NCBI GenBank assembly: GCA_020247545.1
Contig: JADCIX010000029.1
Location: forward strand, 1 to 35,244
DNA length: 35,244 nt
Reading direction: 5' to 3'
Source of the DNA: Rhodocyclaceae bacterium
Lineage (GTDB): Bacteria; Pseudomonadota; Gammaproteobacteria; Burkholderiales; Usitatibacteraceae
Shown in pieces: positions 9,440 through 17,862 of this stretch; within the stretch, counting starts at the first letter, position 1, and each line of letters opens with the position of its first letter. Under the pieces are notes generated by a model. The model was not told the origin of the DNA. It was given only the letters and a program-made list of their open reading frames with translations, and did not search any database. The position numbers and the translations under genes are program-made.

Positions 9440-9841
9440 TTAGCCAAAGATGATTGGTGCCAAGAAGGCGAAGAAGAATCCCGTGACGAACATCACTACC
9501 GAGAACGTATAGATCGCCGCAGCCCACCGACGGGCCCGGTTACAGGTAGCGGCGAGGGCCGGGTCGGCAGGGCAGGGGAGTGACCTTGCCCGCCATTGCA
9601 TCACACCGGCCGCCAGCAGCATGACCCCCGCAATCGCAAACAACGCTACCTTGTGTTCGGACAGCCACACAATCTGTGGGAACGTGGTGACCAAGCCCGC
9701 CATTGCCGCCCCCGCGCCGATTGACACCAGTAATGCTGGTAAGGCGCAGCAAATCAACGTGCTGCCGCTGGTAAACAGCGATAGAAACGATGCGACCGCG
9801 TTTTGTTTCAACGCGGGGTCGAGCGAAGATTCAGCAGGCAT
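9440..9841 (-). CDS. MerT-like inner-membrane metal transport protein
   Basis: A 133-residue membrane protein with the MerT layout. The first transmembrane helix carries a vicinal cysteine pair (Cys31-Cys32 in STLICCALPALL), the second is around 65-82, a cytoplasmic loop holds a second cysteine pair (Cys90 and Cys100), and the third helix is at 108-130. In MerT these pairs take a soft metal ion from periplasmic MerP and pass it inward. The helix-1 motif differs from the usual CCLGPL, so the metal need not be mercury. Its ATG overlaps the stop of the upstream HMA gene by one base (TAATG), indicating translational coupling. No merA or merR is present in the window. Confidence 0.8.
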   Translation of the reverse strand: MPAESSLDPALKQNAVASFLSLFTSGSTLICCALPALLVSIGAGAAMAGLVTTFPQIVWLSEHKVALFAIAGVMLLAAGVMQWRARSLPCPADPALAATCNRARRWAAAIYTFSVVMFVTGFFFAFLAPIIFG

Positions 9842-10182
9842 TACTTGCTCGCTTTGATCTTCTTTGTCAACGCGTCAAAGCTTTCTTCGCTACGGGCGAT
9901 GGATTTCACCACATAACCCGCGTCAGTGATTTCGGCTTTGATGGTGGCGTCCGGGATGTCCTGGCCGTCTTTAAGCGCGACCACCGCCACTTTTTTCTCC
10001 AAGCTGACAAACACCTTATCGGTGGCGGCCTGCGACTTCATTTTCTTTTCAACACCTTGTGCACAAAACGCGCAGACCAAGCCGTCAAGCCCAATCTGAA
10101 TGGTTTTGGGAGTGGCGAATGCCGGTGTTGCAACTGCGGCGGCCAATGTGACAGAAGCAAGCAGCGTATTGAAGTTTTTCAT
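9841..10182 (-). CDS. Exported heavy-metal-associated (HMA/MerP-like) domain protein
   Basis: A 113-residue periplasmic metal-binding protein. A signal peptide (MKNFNTLLASVTLAAAV onward) ends at about residue 23 (PAFA). It is followed by one ferredoxin-like HMA domain with the metal site GLVCAFC (Cys37, Cys40), in the position of MerP's GMTCxxC. The remainder shows the usual beta-alpha-beta spacing (KVFVSLEKKVAVV, IKAEITDAGYVV). The frame extends to 10215, but ATG 10182 has AAGGAA seven bases upstream and gives a clean signal peptide. It probably hands a thiophilic metal (copper, mercury or similar) to the coupled MerT-like protein. Confidence 0.85.
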   Translation of the reverse strand: MKNFNTLLASVTLAAAVATPAFATPKTIQIGLDGLVCAFCAQGVEKKMKSQAATDKVFVSLEKKVAVVALKDGQDIPDATIKAEITDAGYVVKSIARSEESFDALTKKIKASK

Positions 10183-10218
10183 TTGGATTTCCTTTTTCAA
10201 AATTTTCATCATCATTAT

Positions 10219-10941
10219 TTAGTAGTTAACCATAAACATCATCTGGGGCTTGCGGCGTTCGGTGACACCGATTTCCACCCAGATGTTTTTCTTGAAGAGA
10301 CGCACGAATGCGCCGCCTTCGGTTTTGTCGGTCATACCGCGATACTTTTTAACTTGGGCGATAAACCATACTGCCAAGTCTTCATAGTCGTGTGCGACTG
10401 GCGAAAAACCAATTTGGCCGACGTCGAGTCGGTCATAAAAAAGTGGCGTCTGCTGGACGTCCACTTTGAAGCTCGAGTAGAACTGCCTTGTCTCGTAGTC
10501 GCCTTGCAACACAAATCGACGCGCGGATTCGCTATATCGAGCCGTTTGCGAGACGTTGTGTCCCGGGTGCATTACACCCGTCACCCCCTGCTTGACTGAA
10601 TCCGCCCAGCCAAAACCTGCCGACGCAAAGATGTTGGCCTGCGCATTCGGCATGTTCCAACGCTTGAGCAAGAAATTGAATTGTGCGTACTTCGCATCCA
10701 TCTCGTGCTGATTGTTTTCGGAGGTCATTTTCACGTCGGCAATTCCCAGCGACCACCAAACCTTCGGCGCGTAATACACCTCGGTGGAGACCATGGTGTC
10801 ATCACGTTCATGCATCATCGTCACCGCCTCCGCGAAGGCAATTGGTTTGGCATTGACATTCGGCGACGTTGCAAACACAACCATGCCGATCGCTATTGCG
10901 GTGGCGCACAGAATGGCGTTTCGAGAAAAAAGCGTAGACAT
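10219..10941 (-). CDS. Exported protein of unknown family, probable outer-membrane beta-barrel
   Basis: A 240-residue protein I do not recognise. ATG 10941 is preferred to the upstream frame start at 11022: an AGGA site lies seven bases before it and it begins directly with a signal peptide (about 30 residues, ending near PNVNA). The mature part has no hydrophobic helix. Instead it has many alternating aromatic/polar stretches (TEVYYAPKVWWSLGI, ANIFASAGFGWA, RQFYSSFKVDVQ, IWVEIGVTE) and ends MMFMVNY, an aromatic-terminated strand typical of outer-membrane barrels. It has several His and Met residues (VTMMHERDD, GVMHPGHN) that could touch metal. It sits between the Cys-rich and HMA genes in one operon. 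Confidence 0.75.
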   Translation of the reverse strand: MSTLFSRNAILCATAIAIGMVVFATSPNVNAKPIAFAEAVTMMHERDDTMVSTEVYYAPKVWWSLGIADVKMTSENNQHEMDAKYAQFNFLLKRWNMPNAQANIFASAGFGWADSVKQGVTGVMHPGHNVSQTARYSESARRFVLQGDYETRQFYSSFKVDVQQTPLFYDRLDVGQIGFSPVAHDYEDLAVWFIAQVKKYRGMTDKTEGGAFVRLFKKNIWVEIGVTERRKPQMMFMVNY

Positions 10942-11055
10942 AACAATTCCTGAGTGGCTGATGAGATGCCGCGCCACATTGGGCACGGGGAGCGCGCGGG
11001 TGGAAGCGCAGTCGGTCGACAAAATCGCGATCGCGACGGCGATGTCAGCGCGACA

Positions 11056-11463
11056 TCAAATGCGCAGAATCGCGTTTCTCAGGAATGGTGGGCTGGTGGC
11101 AACCCGATCGGCTGCGGGCGGCCCGATGCTGCGAGCGGTTTCACGCAGGGTGACGCCGGGGATGGTGAGTACCGCAGTAAAGCTAATGTAGTCTGCCACA
11201 AACGACTTGGCGAGGTTTTGGTGGCCGCTCTCGCAGTGTTGCTTACAGATTGCTGACACTGTACCGGCTTCTTCAGTCGGGCAATCACAGTCGCGTCCGC
11301 TTTCTACCGCCTGGTCGGACATCATTGCGGCGGTCGAAACCGTCGATTCCGTCGGCGAGCAAGCGTGCATTGCCACTGCCAGCTGGCTTACGCTTAGCAA
11401 CAATACGGTTACCGCGGCTACGAGCCGCTTGCCCTGCAAATGAAAATGGAAAAGACGCTTCAT
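11056..11463 (-). CDS. Exported cysteine-rich small protein, first gene of metal-type operon
   Basis: A 135-residue protein with an N-terminal signal peptide or anchor (basic KRLFHFHLQGKR, then a hydrophobic stretch to about residue 32). The mature part has five Cys (35, 59, 61, 73, 77) with CDC and CKQHC spacing and nearby His and Met, suggesting periplasmic soft-metal binding. It resembles, but is not clearly assigned to, small proteins that accompany copper-resistance genes. The start is at 11463; upstream on the minus strand a perfect TTGACA -35 box (TGTCAA at 11516-11521) has only a weak -10, which would fit a regulated promoter. The next gene begins about 115 bases downstream. Confidence 0.65.
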   Translation of the reverse strand: MKRLFHFHLQGKRLVAAVTVLLLSVSQLAVAMHACSPTESTVSTAAMMSDQAVESGRDCDCPTEEAGTVSAICKQHCESGHQNLAKSFVADYISFTAVLTIPGVTLRETARSIGPPAADRVATSPPFLRNAILRI

Positions 11464-11596
11464 ATCAAAAGTGAGTACAACAACCCGAAAAAGTTCAGTG
11501 GTTTGAGCGGTCGAGTGTCAAAATACTGTCATCCAGCGCGAGCGGTGTGGCAAAAACTCCACCGATTCGGCGCTACCACCAGCCGGAGTCCCTGAC

Positions 11597-13279
11597 ATGG
11601 AAGTGAAGTTTGACCGATTTTATCGGTTCGCCGAGTTTTCTGAAATCTTGCAGTGGTACGCCGCAACCTACCCCGAAATTCTCTCCATTGAATCCATCGG
11701 CAAGAGTTTCGAAGGGCGCGATATCTGGGTGTTGACCGCCACCAACACCAAGACCGGTCCGGCCACGGACAAACCTGCCTACTGGATCGACGGCAATATT
11801 CACGCCAGTGAGTTGGCGGCTACCACCGCCTCGCTGTACTTCATCAATACACTGGTCACCCAGTACGGCAAACGTGAGGACATCACACGTTGCCTCGACT
11901 CCCGTGCGTTCTACATTTGTCCGCGGATGAATCCGGATGGTGCCGAGTGGGCGATGCGTGATTCACCAAAGATCATCCGCTCCTCAACCCGCCCTTATCC
12001 GTATGACGAAGAGCCGGTGGACGGGCTCAATATTGAGGACATTGACGGTGACGGCCGCATCCTGTCGATGCGTATTCCAGACGCAAACGGCAATTGGAAG
12101 TGCCACCCGACAGAGACGCGGTTGATGATCCCGCGTGAGCCAACCGAATACGGCGGCCAGTACTACCGCATGCTGCCGGAAGGCCGTATGAATGATTACG
12201 ACGGCTTCACGGTGAAGGTCAACAAGGATAAACAGGGCCTCGACCTCAATCGTAATTTTCCAGCGGGTTGGCGGCAGGAGTTTGAGCAGTTTGGTGCGGG
12301 GCCGTACCCAACGTCAGAGCCCGAAGTTCGTTCTGTGGTGCACTTCATGGCGCATCACCCCAATATCACCGGTGGTTTGACCTTCCATACTTGGAGTGGT
12401 GTGTTGTTGCGCCCATCCGGCACTTCGCCGGACGAGGATATGCCCGCCGAGGATTTGTGGGAGTACAAACGCCAAGGTGTGAAGGGTACCGAGATGACGG
12501 GTTATCCGGCCATCAGCACGTATCACGAGTTTCGTTATCACCCCAAGGAAGTCATCACCGGGACATTCAACTGGATTTACGACCATCTCGGTATCTATGA
12601 GTGGACGGTGGAGATCTGGTGCCCGATGCGCGAAGCCGGCATCACCGACTACAAGTATATCGACTGGTTCCGTTCACATCCGGTGGAAGATGATCTGAAG
12701 ATGCTGGCGTGGGCGGACCGCGAGTTAAAAGGCCGTGGATACGTCGATTGGTACAAATTTGACCACCCGCAGTTGGGACCGGTCGAAATCGGCGGATGGG
12801 ACAAGTTGCTCGCCTTCCGTAATCCGCCGCCGCATTTGCTGGAAAAGGAAGTTGCAAGATTTCCAGAGTGGATTTTGCACAATGCGATGATTTCACCGAA
12901 GCTGGAGTTGGTGTCACTCACCGCTGACGCAGTTGCGGATGGCGCTTATCGCATCCAGCTGGTTGTGCAAAACACGGGCTATTTGCCAAGTTATGTTTCC
13001 AAACGCGCCAAAGCGCGTAACCAATCGCGTGGCGTGATTGCTGAAATCTCATTACCGGCCGGTGTGGAGCTTGTGAATGGCAAAGTGCGCGACAACATGG
13101 GTGAGCTTGAGGGTAGGGCATACAAACATACGCTCATGAGTTTCTGGACCGACACCACGCCGACGGCAGACCGCGCCCTCATGGAGTGGATGGTAAAGGG
13201 TAAGGCGGGCGATGAGGTGAATATCACGGCGCGGCACGACAAGGCCGGCGCAATACACACAAAGGTGGTCCTTAAATGA
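11597..13279 (+). CDS. M14-family zinc carboxypeptidase
   Basis: Metallocarboxypeptidase that removes C-terminal residues from peptides. Zinc ligands are visible as HASE (His69, Glu72) and His264 in LTFHTWSG; the substrate-binding NRNF is at 218-221 and the catalytic Glu is Glu339 in EWTVEIW. Between the zinc motif and NRNF is an insert with a calcium-loop-like DIDGDGRI (149-156). The C-terminal 130 residues (from about 430) form a beta-rich extra domain rather than the catalytic fold. No signal peptide is seen, so the enzyme appears cytoplasmic. Its stop overlaps the next start (ATGA at 13276-13279), so it is coupled to the amidase gene. Physiological substrate unknown. Confidence 0.92.
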   Translation: MEVKFDRFYRFAEFSEILQWYAATYPEILSIESIGKSFEGRDIWVLTATNTKTGPATDKPAYWIDGNIHASELAATTASLYFINTLVTQYGKREDITRCLDSRAFYICPRMNPDGAEWAMRDSPKIIRSSTRPYPYDEEPVDGLNIEDIDGDGRILSMRIPDANGNWKCHPTETRLMIPREPTEYGGQYYRMLPEGRMNDYDGFTVKVNKDKQGLDLNRNFPAGWRQEFEQFGAGPYPTSEPEVRSVVHFMAHHPNITGGLTFHTWSGVLLRPSGTSPDEDMPAEDLWEYKRQGVKGTEMTGYPAISTYHEFRYHPKEVITGTFNWIYDHLGIYEWTVEIWCPMREAGITDYKYIDWFRSHPVEDDLKMLAWADRELKGRGYVDWYKFDHPQLGPVEIGGWDKLLAFRNPPPHLLEKEVARFPEWILHNAMISPKLELVSLTADAVADGAYRIQLVVQNTGYLPSYVSKRAKARNQSRGVIAEISLPAGVELVNGKVRDNMGELEGRAYKHTLMSFWTDTTPTADRALMEWMVKGKAGDEVNITARHDKAGAIHTKVVLK

Positions 13280-14901
13280 AGCTGACGAGACGTAATTTTA
13301 TTGCCAGCGCCCTAGTAGCGGCGCTGGCAACTTCGACCGCATTGACAGGAGATTTGGCGATGGCAGCACCGGCAAAACCGACACCAAGTGCCACCTTTGA
13401 CGTGTCTGATGCCAGCGTCGCGACGCTGCAAGCGGCGATGCAGTCCGGCAAAACTTCGAGCCAAGCGCTGGTTCGCGCCTATCTTGCACGCATCAAGGCG
13501 CTGGACAAAAGTGGACCACGTGTCAACTCCGTGATCGAAGTGAATCCGGATGCGTTGATGATTGCCCGTACGCTCGATGCAGAACGCAAGGCGGGCAAGG
13601 TGCGTGGCCCGATGCACGGCATTCCGGTACTGATCAAAGACAACATCGCCACCGCCGACAAAATGCAGACCACGGCGGGCTCACTGGCGCTGGTGGGATC
13701 ACGACCAAATCGTGATGCGTTTATCGTTGCCAAATTGCGTGAAGCCGGCGCGGTGATCATCGGCAAAACCAACCTCTCCGAGTGGGCAAACTTTCGCTCG
13801 ACCCGTTCGACGTCCGGCTGGAGTTCGCGCGGCGGATTGACCAAAAACCCGCACGCGTTGGATCGAAATACGAGTGGTTCGAGCTCTGGCTCCGGAGCAG
13901 CCGCAGCCGCCGGGTTCGCAACGGTCACCATTGGCACGGAAACAGATGGCTCCATCGTTTCGCCCGCCAACGCCAACGGCATCGTTGGTTTAAAGCCGAC
14001 GCTTGGGCTGGTCAGCCGCAGCGGCATCATCCCTATTGCGGCCTCGCAAGATACCGCAGGACCGATGACACGCACCGTGGCGGATGCAGCCGCATTGCTG
14101 ACCGCAATATCCGGTACAGATCCCAAAGATGGCGCAACCGCCGAAGCAAATACGCAGATGCAGGACTACACCAAGTTTCTCGATAAGGACGGGCTCAAGG
14201 GTAAACGTATCGGCGTGGTACGTAACCAGTTTGGCGGTCGTAACGACTTGGCATCAGCTGTGGTTGAAAAGGCGCTCGATGTATTACGTGCACAAGGTGC
14301 GGTGTTGGTGGACTTGTCGCAGCTGCCGGGTTCGGGACGCTATGGTGCCACTGAGCTTGAAGTGCTGCAGTTTGAATTTAAAGCCGGTGTTGCCTCCTAC
14401 CTGGCCGAATACACGCCCAATTCGCCGATCAAGTCGCTCGCGGATGTGATGGCGTTCAACGAAAAAAATCGTGACAAGGTGATGCCGTATTTTCAACAAG
14501 AACTTATTGTCCAGTCGGTGGCAAAAGGCGGGCTTGATAGCAAAGAGTATCGCGACGCATTGGCCAACAACATCAAGTTCTCGCGTGAAGAAGGCATCGA
14601 TAAGGCATTAAATGACAACAAGCTCGATGCGTTGGTCGCGCCGAGTGGAAGCCCGTCGTGGTTGACCGACTTCATCCGCGGTGATTTTTCTGGTGGTGGG
14701 TTTTCGCAGGCGGCGGCGGTGGCGGGCTATCCGCATATCACGGTGCCAGCAGGTTTTGTTGAAGGCTTGCCCGTAGGTATTTCATTTGTCGCTGGCGCGT
14801 GGAGCGAACCGACGCTGTTTGCGATGGCATATGCCTACGAACAGGCCAGCAAGGCGCGGCGCACGCCGAAGTTCGCCAAGACGGTGAACCAGAAAGGTTA
14901 G
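13276..14901 (+). CDS. Tat-exported amidase (amidase-signature family)
   Basis: Amidase-signature serine hydrolase of 541 residues. The N-terminus KLTRRNFIASALVAAL is a twin-arginine signal followed by a hydrophobic stretch and AMA near residue 30, so it should be exported folded. The Ser-cisSer-Lys triad is Lys121 (PVLIKDN), Ser202 (NTSGSSSGSG) and Ser226 (ETDGSIVSPA). Family members hydrolyse amides, peptide amides or aryl acylamides; the substrate is not predictable here. It is translationally coupled to the carboxypeptidase by a four-base overlap, although the two partners appear to act in different compartments. Its stop overlaps the stop of the convergent VOC gene. Confidence 0.93.
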   Translation: MKLTRRNFIASALVAALATSTALTGDLAMAAPAKPTPSATFDVSDASVATLQAAMQSGKTSSQALVRAYLARIKALDKSGPRVNSVIEVNPDALMIARTLDAERKAGKVRGPMHGIPVLIKDNIATADKMQTTAGSLALVGSRPNRDAFIVAKLREAGAVIIGKTNLSEWANFRSTRSTSGWSSRGGLTKNPHALDRNTSGSSSGSGAAAAAGFATVTIGTETDGSIVSPANANGIVGLKPTLGLVSRSGIIPIAASQDTAGPMTRTVADAAALLTAISGTDPKDGATAEANTQMQDYTKFLDKDGLKGKRIGVVRNQFGGRNDLASAVVEKALDVLRAQGAVLVDLSQLPGSGRYGATELEVLQFEFKAGVASYLAEYTPNSPIKSLADVMAFNEKNRDKVMPYFQQELIVQSVAKGGLDSKEYRDALANNIKFSREEGIDKALNDNKLDALVAPSGSPSWLTDFIRGDFSGGGFSQAAAVAGYPHITVPAGFVEGLPVGISFVAGAWSEPTLFAMAYAYEQASKARRTPKFAKTVNQKG

Positions 14902-15242
14902 GGTATTTTGAAATTGGGGTTTTCGATCACCCCAATTGCGTTGCCAAACGGGTCGATCAAAGTCGCCGTCTTGATATCGCCACCGACGTCGCTGATCGGC
15001 ACCTTGATCGTCGCGCCGAGGCCGACCAGTCTCGCGACTTCGCTCTCGATGTCATCAACACCCCAGTAGGTGCCGACACCATCCTGATCGGGCAGCAAGC
15101 CAAGTTCGTAACCGCCGACATTAAAGCCGATGTAATACGGCTCATCGAAGTAGGGCGCGTGTCCCACCAACTCAGTGAACCAAGTTCGCGCTTTGTCGAG
15201 ATCGTCGACGTGGTATGCAACGGTGCGTAGGCCTAGCAACAT
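14898..15242 (-). CDS. VOC-superfamily (glyoxalase-like) protein
   Basis: A 114-residue single-module vicinal-oxygen-chelate protein. It starts LRTVAYHVDDLDKARTWF, a typical first beta-alpha unit with a candidate ligand His, continues with a YELGLLPD strand and finishes with LIDPFGNAIGVIENP, the usual closing strand. The frame runs to 15305, but ATG 15242 with a GGAG site about seven bases upstream fits the family start. It is the last gene of the M48-phhB-rsgA operon, 13 bases after rsgA. It may be a dioxygenase-fold, isomerase or antibiotic-binding type; substrate unknown. Confidence 0.87.
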   Translation of the reverse strand: MLLGLRTVAYHVDDLDKARTWFTELVGHAPYFDEPYYIGFNVGGYELGLLPDQDGVGTYWGVDDIESEVARLVGLGATIKVPISDVGGDIKTATLIDPFGNAIGVIENPNFKIP

Positions 15243-15255
15243 TTGGCTCTCCTGG

Positions 15256-16173
15256 CTATCGCTTCCACTCCGGATGTGACTGACGCAACTCGCGCTGCTG
15301 TTCAATTAATGCCTGATAAAAGGTCAGGCGTTGCGCCTCGATTTTGCCGAGCTCAGTGGCGGCAATCACCGCACAGCCCGGTTCGTCCATGTGGGCGCAG
15401 TCGTTGAACTTACACTCACCAAAGTACGGGCGAAACTCCGGCATCGCGTAGGCGATATCGTCGTCTTCCAAATGAAACAGGCCAAAGGACTGCATACCCG
15501 GTGAATCGATAATCGCCGTATCTTTATCGAGCCAATAAAGCCGTGTGAAAGTGGTGGTATGTTTGCCGGAATTGAGGGCAACCGAGATCTCCCCCTCTTT
15601 GGCCACGTCGCGCATGACTAGGTTATTCACGGTGCGGGACTTGCCCATCCCGGATTCGCCGACAAACAACGTCTTTTTGCCATCGAGTAACGGGCGCAGC
15701 GGGCTGATGTCGAACTTAGCTGAGATCGGCAACACGTTGTAGCCGATTTTCTCGAGATGGCGTAATCCTGCGTGTGCCGCTTCAAACTCGGGCAGGTCTT
15801 TTTTGTTCAGCATGATCGTCACTGCAATGTTGGCTGCTTCACAAGCGAGCAAACACAGATTCAAAAACGTCGGCGAGAAAGGCGGGCTCGGTGCACAAAT
15901 GATGACAGCATGGTCAATATTTGCGGCGAGGGTCTTTTCGCGCCAGACGTCTTGTCGGAACAACACATTGCGGCGTGACAATACTTCGTCGATGCGCGCC
16001 ACCTTGGGGCCGGTCATCGAGATTATGACTTCATCGCCACAAGTCACGTCCTGTTTTTTGCCTTTGCGCGAGGCGACACACTCGGTACGATCCGGCAGCA
16101 TCACCAAATACTCACGACCAAAGTCGCCGGTAACCAACGCCTTCAGGGGCTGCGCCTTGGCCGGCTGCGTCAT
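15256..16173 (-). CDS. rsgA: Ribosome small-subunit biogenesis GTPase RsgA
   Basis: Circularly permuted GTPase that helps 30S subunit maturation and releases RbfA. Domains in order: N-terminal OB-fold (about 1-85), GTPase with permuted motifs G4 NKKD (123-126), G5 SAK (151-153), G1 GESGMGKS (172-179), G2 HTTT (205-208), G3 DSPG (223-226), then a zinc finger with Cys254, Cys259, His261 and Cys267 in CKFNDCAHMDEPGC. The 305-residue length is typical. Its ATG overlaps the phhB stop as ATGA, so translation is coupled. Confidence 0.97.
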   Translation of the reverse strand: MTQPAKAQPLKALVTGDFGREYLVMLPDRTECVASRKGKKQDVTCGDEVIISMTGPKVARIDEVLSRRNVLFRQDVWREKTLAANIDHAVIICAPSPPFSPTFLNLCLLACEAANIAVTIMLNKKDLPEFEAAHAGLRHLEKIGYNVLPISAKFDISPLRPLLDGKKTLFVGESGMGKSRTVNNLVMRDVAKEGEISVALNSGKHTTTFTRLYWLDKDTAIIDSPGMQSFGLFHLEDDDIAYAMPEFRPYFGECKFNDCAHMDEPGCAVIAATELGKIEAQRLTFYQALIEQQRELRQSHPEWKR

Positions 16174-16490
16174 TTAGTCAGCGCCTCGATTTTGGCCGCG
16201 CAAATGAAGTCATTTAGCGTAATACCACCGGCATCGTGTGTCGAGTAAGCTACAACACAACGGTTGTAATGCACACCCATGTCGGGATGGTGGTCTTGCT
16301 GATGTGAAACCCAGGCAGTGGCGTTCACAAAGGCCATGGTCTCGTGGTAATTCCTGAAGGTGTACGTTTTCCGAATCTCGTTACCCACCCGCGTCCAGCC
16401 GGAAAGCGTTGTGAGGTGGGTGTTGATGGTTGCGTCGTCCAACGCAACCGCCTGTCCGCCGGGAGCGCAATGCATGTTTGCAAGATTCAT
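16170..16490 (-). CDS. phhB: Pterin-4a-carbinolamine dehydratase
   Basis: Small enzyme that dehydrates 4a-hydroxytetrahydropterin to recycle the pterin cofactor of aromatic hydroxylases such as phenylalanine hydroxylase; some members also act in molybdopterin or folate metabolism. The 106 residues include the signature HHP (67-69) in QQDHHPDMGVHYNRC and the later His85 in STHDAGG, both part of the active site. No phhA lies in the window. It overlaps both neighbours by four bases (ATGA at each end), placing it inside a tightly coupled operon between an M48 protease and rsgA. Confidence 0.94.
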   Translation of the reverse strand: MNLANMHCAPGGQAVALDDATINTHLTTLSGWTRVGNEIRKTYTFRNYHETMAFVNATAWVSHQQDHHPDMGVHYNRCVVAYSTHDAGGITLNDFICAAKIEALTK

Positions 16491-17809
16491 GTGGTTGGTA
16501 CCGTGGAAGTTGAAAACGTGTGCAAGTGGGCGATACGTATGGCGGCCGGCGGATGGGAGTCATACACCGCCGAGTGCAACGGATCAGGAGTAAGTGTGGA
16601 GGCATTATCCCGATAAAGTTTTACCAGTGCCGAGATCAAATCCCTTGCATTGGTTTGTTCGGCTGCATAGGCGTCGGCTTCAAATTCATGTTTGCGCGAG
16701 ACCAAACTCGAAAGCGGCGTCATCCAGAATGTAAACACCGGCAGTATGGTGAAGAACAACACCAGCGAGACCGCAACCGGTGCCGAGGCCGCCGTCGCAT
16801 TTGCCACCCCTGCCACCCCCGCGGTAGCGGCGGGCAGCCCAAGTCCTTCATAGAACCATGGTTTGTCAATCACCCAGCCCATCAGCGCCAACATGACGAA
16901 CGAACTCGCAAACATCGCCACCATACGTTTGACGATATGGCGACGTTTGAAATGCCCCAACTCGTGCGCCAGCACCGCCTCGATTTCTTCAGGCGTCAGA
17001 CGCTGCATCAGGGTATCAAAGAACACGATTTGTTTGGATTTACCCAGTCCCGTGAAGTACGCATTGCCGTGTGATGATCGCTTCGAGCCGTCCATGACAA
17101 ACAAACCCTTGGCGTGAAAGCCGCACTTGGCCAGTAGTGCCTCGATGCGTGTTTTCAAACTTGTATCCTCCAGCGGCAAAAATTTGTTGAATAGTGGTGC
17201 GATATACGTTGGGTAGACGGCAATCATCAGTAATGAGAAACCCGTCCACACCAGCCAAACGTACAACCACCACAGGCCGCCCATCTTTTCCATCAGCCAC
17301 AGCGTGGCGAACAACAGCGGCCCGCCGATCACCACCGCCAGCGCCCAGCCCTTCACGGCGTCGGTGATGTAGGTGCGGAGAGTGGTTTTGTTAAAGCCAT
17401 GTTTTGCTTCGATGACAAACGTACGGTAAACATCAAAGGGCAGGCCGATTAGACCGGTCACGATTCCGACCGCCGCAACAAAGGCAAGGCCGTCGGCATA
17501 TACGTTGCCAAACAGGCCGTTGGTGGAAAGATAGAGCCACGCCAGCCCACCTCCGAGGGTAAGGCCAAGCAACACCACGACGTTGAGCGCTTCTTCGGCC
17601 AAGCCAAAGCGTTGTTTGTCGAGGGTGTAGTCGGCGGCTTTTTGGTGAGCCTCCAGCGAGATGATGTCGGCGAACTCAGCCGGTACGGCGTGTCGGTGTG
17701 TTGCGACGTGGCGCATGTGGCGCAGGCTCAGCCAAACGCTGAAGGCCAGGCTGATGGCGGTGGCGGCCAAAAAGATAAGAGTAAAGGTAAATGAGCTTGC
17801 TGCGGTCAT
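16487..17809 (-). CDS. M48A (Ste24-like) membrane metalloprotease
   Basis: Multi-pass membrane zinc protease of the Ste24/CAAX-protease type. With the ATG at 17809 the protein is 440 residues; the frame extends to 17869 but would then overlap orn. The zinc motif HELGH is at about 282-286 in VLAHELGHFKRRH, and the third ligand Glu is in KHEFEADAYA (about 377). Five or more hydrophobic segments precede the active site and two follow. This is the second M48 protease in the window but is distinct from HtpX in length and topology. It leads the operon with phhB, rsgA and the VOC gene, reading divergently from orn across about 53 bases. Its bacterial role is probably membrane protein quality control. 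Confidence 0.93.
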   Translation of the reverse strand: MTAASSFTFTLIFLAATAISLAFSVWLSLRHMRHVATHRHAVPAEFADIISLEAHQKAADYTLDKQRFGLAEEALNVVVLLGLTLGGGLAWLYLSTNGLFGNVYADGLAFVAAVGIVTGLIGLPFDVYRTFVIEAKHGFNKTTLRTYITDAVKGWALAVVIGGPLLFATLWLMEKMGGLWWLYVWLVWTGFSLLMIAVYPTYIAPLFNKFLPLEDTSLKTRIEALLAKCGFHAKGLFVMDGSKRSSHGNAYFTGLGKSKQIVFFDTLMQRLTPEEIEAVLAHELGHFKRRHIVKRMVAMFASSFVMLALMGWVIDKPWFYEGLGLPAATAGVAGVANATAASAPVAVSLVLFFTILPVFTFWMTPLSSLVSRKHEFEADAYAAEQTNARDLISALVKLYRDNASTLTPDPLHSAVYDSHPPAAIRIAHLHTFSTSTVPTT

Positions 17810-17862
17810 AGCTGGGCTTCGTGAGAAACTACGTTTTGAATAACCATCTATTTTACGTTCCC

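Noticed and set aside
9440-10182. Classical mercury-resistance operon
   Set aside because: MerT- and MerP-like genes are present, but there is no merA or merR and the cysteine motifs differ, so calling it mer would overstate the evidence.
9790-10599. 269-codon plus-strand reading frame
   Set aside because: It runs antisense to the HMA and barrel-like genes, has no ribosome site or recognisable domain, and the minus-strand frames have signal peptides and metal motifs.
13479-14126. 215-codon minus-strand reading frame
   Set aside because: It is antisense to the amidase catalytic core and low in sequence complexity, so it is a shadow frame.
16520-17074. 184-codon plus-strand frame rich in Arg and His
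   Set aside because: It is antisense to the M48 protease gene; the composition reflects the complement of hydrophobic codons.
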